9,570 nucleotides of DNA from Clostridia bacterium. Its GTDB lineage: Bacteria; Bacillota; Clostridia; Oscillospirales; Acutalibacteraceae. The position numbers and the translations under genes were made by a program. The stretch covers positions 1 through 9,570 of the forward strand of contig JAGBSR010000061.1 in the NCBI GenBank assembly GCA_017631745.1, read 5' to 3'. Positions 6,711-9,570 of this stretch are shown here, piece by piece. The notes under the pieces are model-generated. The model saw nothing but the letters and a program-made list of their open reading frames with translations, did no database searches and had not been told where the DNA came from. Positions within the stretch are counted from its first letter, which is position 1; every line of letters starts with the position of its first letter.

Positions 6711-6744
6711 CTCCTGCGGTTTGTTTAGCCGCAGGAGTTTTTTT
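6711..6744 (+). terminator. Strong intrinsic terminator of the structured RNA
   Basis: CTCCTGCGG (6711-6719) pairs perfectly with CCGCAGGAG (6729-6737). Two further inner pairs (one wobble) are possible around a short T-rich loop. Seven T follow directly. It starts 7 bases after the 3' strand of the RNA's closing helix, so the mature or primary 3' end should lie at about 6740-6744. The 46 bases from 6745 to 6790 hold no feature I can support. Confidence 0.95.
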
Positions 6745-6790
6745 CGCGGTAAGATGTAAGATTATAATAGCTTTTTTAAACGCGTACAAT

Positions 6791-6818
6791 AAAAAAGGAC
6801 CCGCAAATGCGAGTCCTT
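6791..6818 (-). terminator. Intrinsic terminator of the aconitase X operon
   Basis: Read on the minus strand, AAGGACTCGC and GCGGGTCCTT form a 6-bp and a 3-bp helix separated by one mismatch, with an ATTT loop, followed by a U run (the A run at 6791-6796 on the plus strand). It lies 13 bases beyond the stop codon of the small aconitase X subunit. It faces the terminator at 6711-6744, so the two convergent transcripts end within about 80 bases of each other without meeting. Confidence 0.88.
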
Positions 6819-6831
6819 GATTATTTGTTTA

Positions 6832-7275
6832 TCAGTCAACAACAACTGTGCCGTCTTCTTTAACTGTGATTTTCATTCCGTCTTTTACATAGTTGAGGAA
6901 TTCATCACCGAGTGTGTCGATAACGGGCATTGAGATGTTGTCAAGCCAAACATCTGCGAGCACAGCACCTGCAGCAGCAAGTGAATCGATAGGCTTTGAG
7001 AAAAGCATACAAGCGGGCTGACGGCCCATTGAGCAAGCACAGTAAAGTACGAGACCGCCTGTGGTTGAACCGATTGTCTGAGGAAGACAGAGAGCCTTGC
7101 CTGCCATCTGCTTACCGAAAAGGTCTTTGTTGTTCTGGTCGCCGCAGGTAGCGGTCTTATCGCCGAACTGAAGAGCCTTCTGGAAAGAAGCAAGAGTGTT
7201 TAAACCCTCGTGTGATACAACAGCTTCAGCAGTTGCTGTACCTTTAGCAATAACACGTCCTTTAAATTCTCTCAT
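6832..7275 (-). CDS. Aconitase X small (swivelling domain) subunit
   Basis: 147 residues, the usual size for a stand-alone AcnX swivel subunit (formerly DUF126). The family signature is clear: GRVIAKGTATAEAVVS near the N-terminus (6-21), GKALCLPQTIGSTTGG (59-74), a hydrophobic strand VLYCACSMGRQPACMLF and then AAAGAVLADVWLDNISMPVID (100-120). In AcnX the serine of the PxxxGS loop (S70 here) is placed over the active site of the large subunit and is proposed to act in proton transfer. With the large subunit it should form an Fe-S hydro-lyase. Known AcnX substrates are cis-3-hydroxy-L-proline in bacteria and mevalonate 5-phosphate in archaea; neither is shown here. The ATG is 2 bases after the large subunit stop. 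Its site GGGAGG (7285-7290) lies inside the last codons of that gene, so the two are translationally coupled, fitting a 1:1 complex. Confidence 0.92.
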   Translation of the reverse strand: MREFKGRVIAKGTATAEAVVSHEGLNTLASFQKALQFGDKTATCGDQNNKDLFGKQMAGKALCLPQTIGSTTGGLVLYCACSMGRQPACMLFSKPIDSLAAAGAVLADVWLDNISMPVIDTLGDEFLNYVKDGMKITVKEDGTVVVD

Positions 7276-7277
7276 AA

Positions 7278-8552
7278 TTATTTGCCTCCCTTTGTAATCT
7301 GAACTAAGATTTCATCATCGGTGTAATATCTTGCTGTGGTATATGTGCGAAGCTTATTACTTGATGTAATAACGGGCATCTTACCTGAAAGGGGATTGTT
7401 CATATACATAAGCGGGCAGATATATGATGTGATAACGCCTGTTGCCTTAAGTCTTGCAGCATAAGGAGTCTTTTCAAATTCCTCGAGTACGCCGGGAGCT
7501 GCTGTGAATACAGTAGGAATAACAACCTTTTTGTTGCCTGAAGCCTTGAGACCTTCTTCAACCTTATCAGTCCAGCTTTTGAGCTGTTCAAGTGACATAT
7601 GAGGACAACCCATAAAGCAAAGCTTGGGCTTAGCGTTCTGATCTTTCCACATAATGGGGTAGTTCTTGTAAACTCTCTCGAGCTCAGCATCGTCGATAAC
7701 ATATGTCTTTGCATTTTCTGCAATGATATCCTTACCGCTTTCTACTGCTTCAGGAGTGAGGTTTTCGATGTGATAAAGACCTACAGCACCGTTTGATGCA
7801 GTTGCAGCACCGAAATCCTTAAGATATGTGCAGGTAGCATCATCGAGCTCTGTGCCGAGCCACTTATCAAGACCAACGATATAAGGAACATCTTCCATTA
7901 CCTTCATACCGATAGCTGAGCCTAAGAGCTGAGCTTCGGGCTTCTTTGTTGTCTTGATTTCGATAATCCAGGTTGCTTTTCTGCCTTCGTCTGTAAGAAG
8001 ACCGAAATAAGGTACATAGCCTAAAACTGAACCCATTATATCCATAATACCTGAGTTACGGTTGCAGCGAGCACCGAGTACTGAGTTAGCGAAAACTACA
8101 GCTGATGACTCTGCCCAGGAAAGAACATCACCCTTCTTAGGTCTGTTGCCTACTTCGTCCATATAGCAGGTACAAGTGAAGGCGTCTTTTTCCATAAGAC
8201 CGAGCTTACTCAGCTGTTTCTCATAGAAATCCTGACGGGAATACATGAAGTTATTGAAGATAAAGTTCTGAAGGAAGTTAGCAGGAACTTTCTTATCGAG
8301 AGGACGGGGGTCAACTGAGAAGGTCTGCTTTGAAACATTACCTGATTCAATAAGCTTGTCCATAAGGTCGTATACTGGACCGAGAGCCTTAAGACCGAAG
8401 GATGTAACAAGGTGGTTATGCTTACCTGTTACGGGTACCATCTTTTCTGCGCCGAAAACTTCACCGTACTTGATGAGAGTTTCCATTACCTTAGCAAGGA
8501 CGTCGCCCTGCTCGCCGTTTAATATGGCCTGCTGTTCATTTGTAAGTTGCAT
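7278..8552 (-). CDS. Aconitase X large (catalytic) subunit
   Basis: 424 residues, normal for a stand-alone AcnX catalytic subunit (formerly DUF521). It shows the N-terminal pattern LTNEQQAILNGEQGDVLAKVM (3-23) with YGEVFGAEKMVPV, the central SWAESSAVVFANSVLGARCN (145-164), MGCPHMSLEQL (314-324) and the C-terminal TSYICPLMY (375-383). Cys316 (GCPH) and Cys379 (ICP) are the likeliest Fe-S cluster ligands; Cys163 is a candidate third. Other cysteines are at 127, 129, 241 and 312. The enzyme should abstract water from a hydroxy acid using the cluster as a Lewis acid. GGGAGG (8561-8566) precedes the ATG by 8 bases and directly follows the reductase stop codon (gap 14 bases), so these genes are one operon. 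The substrate is unknown; pairing with an enoate reductase instead of a pyrroline reductase argues that cis-3-hydroxyproline should not be assumed. Confidence 0.92.
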   Translation of the reverse strand: MQLTNEQQAILNGEQGDVLAKVMETLIKYGEVFGAEKMVPVTGKHNHLVTSFGLKALGPVYDLMDKLIESGNVSKQTFSVDPRPLDKKVPANFLQNFIFNNFMYSRQDFYEKQLSKLGLMEKDAFTCTCYMDEVGNRPKKGDVLSWAESSAVVFANSVLGARCNRNSGIMDIMGSVLGYVPYFGLLTDEGRKATWIIEIKTTKKPEAQLLGSAIGMKVMEDVPYIVGLDKWLGTELDDATCTYLKDFGAATASNGAVGLYHIENLTPEAVESGKDIIAENAKTYVIDDAELERVYKNYPIMWKDQNAKPKLCFMGCPHMSLEQLKSWTDKVEEGLKASGNKKVVIPTVFTAAPGVLEEFEKTPYAARLKATGVITSYICPLMYMNNPLSGKMPVITSSNKLRTYTTARYYTDDEILVQITKGGK

Positions 8553-8566
8553 TTATATTTCCTCCC

Positions 8567-9570
8567 TTACAGTTTCATTGCGATATCCCAAGCGCCCCAG
8601 ATAACAGTTCTGAGGTTACCTACAGCCTTAGCATCACCGATAACATGAACGTGCTTTGACTTAGGTGCAAGGGGAGCAGGATTATAACCTACTGACATAA
8701 TTACTGAGTCAGCGTCAATCTTGAATTCTTTACCTTCTTTATCTTTAACGATTACGCCACCGTCAACGATTTCTTTAAGGCCTGTTTCAAGATGTACAGG
8801 TACGTTGTTTGCCTTGAAGCAGTCGCGAAGGAATGATGTGTTAGCAAGGCAGATACCCTTAGTTGTGATAAGGTCGTCCTGCATTTCAACGATAACGGGT
8901 TTCTTGCCCTGAAGGAAGAGGTCATAAGCGATTTCACAGCCTGTAAGACCGCCACCGATGATAACAACATTTTCGCCTACTTCCTTCTTGCCAAGGAGGT
9001 AATCAACAGCTTCAATTGCTGTTTCAGCACCCTTAACAGGGATTCTCTTAGCTGTTGAGCCTGTAGCAATGATAACTTCGTCAGCACCGAGAGAAGCAAT
9101 ATCAGTTACTGTTGTGTTGAGATTAACTTCAATGGGAAGCTTTGAAACCTCGCGGATGTACCACTTGATAAGGTCTCTGTCTTTCTCTTTGAATGAGGGA
9201 GCAGCAGCTGCGATAAATACACCGCCGAGCTTGTCTGTCTTTTCATAAAGTGAAACCTTATGGCCTCGCTTAGCAAGAAGAATAGCAGCTTCCATACCGC
9301 CGATACCACCGCCGATAACAGCAATCTTCTTCTGTTTCTTAGCGGGTAAAATCTTATATTTCTTGCTCTGCATTGTAAGGGGATTGATAGCACAACGTGC
9401 AAGACCCATTGTATCAGTAAGATCCTGAGTATTGTAGTGACCCTTTGTAGATGAGAAGTTGAAGCAACCGCTGTGACAGCAGATACAAGGCTTGATATCT
9501 TCAAGTCTGTCTTCAATAATCTTTGTGATCCATTCGGGGTCAGCAAGGAACTGACGGGCAACGCCTACAC
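8567..9570 (-). CDS. Fe-S/FMN/FAD enoate reductase (2,4-dienoyl-CoA reductase/OYE family), C-terminal part
   Basis: The frame stays open to the right edge, so the N-terminal half, including nearly all of the FMN-binding TIM barrel, is outside; 333 residues are visible. They start with the barrel end (VGVARQFLADPEW), then a cysteine motif CICCHSGC and a later ARCAINP that should hold a 4Fe-4S cluster (C28, C31, C35, C59 of the visible part). Next come an FAD-type Rossmann motif VIGGGIGGMEAA (about 84-95), an IIATGS strand (166-171), an NAD(P)H-type motif VIIGGGLTGCE (202-212) and the terminal flavin contact HVIGDA (308-313). Members of this family, such as FadH, BaiCD/BaiH and clostridial enoate reductases, pass electrons from NAD(P)H via FAD and Fe-S to FMN and reduce C=C bonds conjugated to a carbonyl. 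The gap between the third and fourth cysteines is 23 residues, longer than the 11-12 usual in E. coli-type enzymes. It is first of the visible operon, upstream of aconitase X. Confidence 0.92.
   Translation of the reverse strand, partial: VGVARQFLADPEWITKIIEDRLEDIKPCICCHSGCFNFSSTKGHYNTQDLTDTMGLARCAINPLTMQSKKYKILPAKKQKKIAVIGGGIGGMEAAILLAKRGHKVSLYEKTDKLGGVFIAAAAPSFKEKDRDLIKWYIREVSKLPIEVNLNTTVTDIASLGADEVIIATGSTAKRIPVKGAETAIEAVDYLLGKKEVGENVVIIGGGLTGCEIAYDLFLQGKKPVIVEMQDDLITTKGICLANTSFLRDCFKANNVPVHLETGLKEIVDGGVIVKDKEGKEFKIDADSVIMSVGYNPAPLAPKSKHVHVIGDAKAVGNLRTVIWGAWDIAMKL

Larger units (their letters stand above)
6214..6744 (+). ncRNA. Candidate large structured non-coding RNA, about 500-530 nt, class unknown
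   Basis: The unit is framed by a perfect sigma-A promoter and a strong terminator, and no frame holds a convincing protein gene. The 5' and 3' ends pair: 6213-6221 with 6696-6704 (nine pairs, one wobble), then 6226-6230 with 6690-6694. Local helices, all read from the sequence: 6242-6251/6255-6264 (one mismatch); 6301-6306/6317-6322; 6327-6334/6358-6365 enclosing 6339-6343/6351-6355; 6376-6384/6439-6448 (one bulge) enclosing 6420-6424/6430-6434; 6468-6473/6509-6514 enclosing 6485-6491/6501-6507; 6531-6537/6546-6552; 6567-6571/6631-6635 enclosing 6589-6595/6612-6618. Purine-rich loops (GAAAGG, GGATGAAG, GCAGAGGA) suggest tertiary contacts. Size, isolation and host type recall large ornate RNAs such as ROOL, but I cannot match it to any class from memory. 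It lacks features I would expect of RNase P RNA, tmRNA, SRP RNA or a T-box. Existence of the transcript is well supported; its class and role are unknown. Confidence 0.75.

Noticed and set aside
6214..6744. Identification as RNase P RNA, tmRNA, SRP RNA, 6S RNA or a T-box leader
   Set aside because: I do not see the universal RNase P segments, the tmRNA tRNA-like ends, the SRP Alu/S-domain core, a 6S-length single bubble hairpin, or the T-box AGGGUGG motif. The terminator is followed by no same-strand gene, which also argues against a riboswitch or T-box.
6832..8552. Calling the aconitase X genes cis-3-hydroxyproline dehydratase or phosphomevalonate dehydratase
   Set aside because: Both are AcnX functions, but the neighbouring enoate reductase fits neither pathway clearly and no mevalonate or hydroxyproline gene is in view.

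Overview
The window looks like chromosomal DNA from a low-GC, Gram-positive anaerobe of the Clostridia, most likely a gut or rumen member of the Ruminococcaceae/Oscillospiraceae. The evidence is strong GGAGG-type ribosome binding sites, GTG starts with Firmicutes-style leaders, an FtsEX-linked cell wall hydrolase of the CwlO/EnvC coiled-coil type, a TagB/TagF-type glycerophosphotransferase domain, and oxygen-sensitive Fe-S flavoenzyme and aconitase X genes. The genus is inferred from style, not proven.

Left part (1-6105, + strand): a tightly packed cell envelope operon. It holds the 3' end of ftsX, a secreted coiled-coil M23 (LytM) peptidoglycan endopeptidase, an anchored S41/PDZ C-terminal-processing-protease-like protein with a divergent active site, and a 944-residue protein joining two GT-A-like glycosyltransferase regions to a C-terminal CDP-glycerol glycerophosphotransferase-like domain. 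A strong intrinsic terminator (6076-6105) closes the operon. FtsX probably controls the M23 enzyme across the membrane; the S41 protein may process or regulate it; the last protein probably builds or modifies a wall or surface polymer.

Middle part (6106-6830): about 725 bases with no convincing protein gene, but not empty. A promoter identical to the sigma-A consensus (TTGACA, 17 bases, TATAAT, preceded by an A/T-rich tract) faces right at 6179-6207. About 530 bases downstream lies a near-perfect intrinsic terminator (6711-6744). Between them are many short perfect inverted repeats, and the predicted 5' end (6213-6230) is complementary to the segment just before the terminator (6690-6704). 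This is the architecture of a large, highly structured non-coding RNA, and it is the most interesting item here. I could not assign it to a known class. ROOL-like large ornate RNAs are the first comparison to make.

Right part (6791-9570, - strand): an operon running leftward, convergent with the RNA, ending in its own terminator (6791-6818). In transcription order it has an Fe-S/FMN/FAD enoate reductase of the 2,4-dienoyl-CoA reductase/old yellow enzyme type (5' end beyond the window), the large catalytic subunit of aconitase X, and the small swivelling subunit of aconitase X. Spacing is 14 and 2 bases. Together they suggest a dehydrate-then-reduce catabolic or electron-sink module of unknown substrate.
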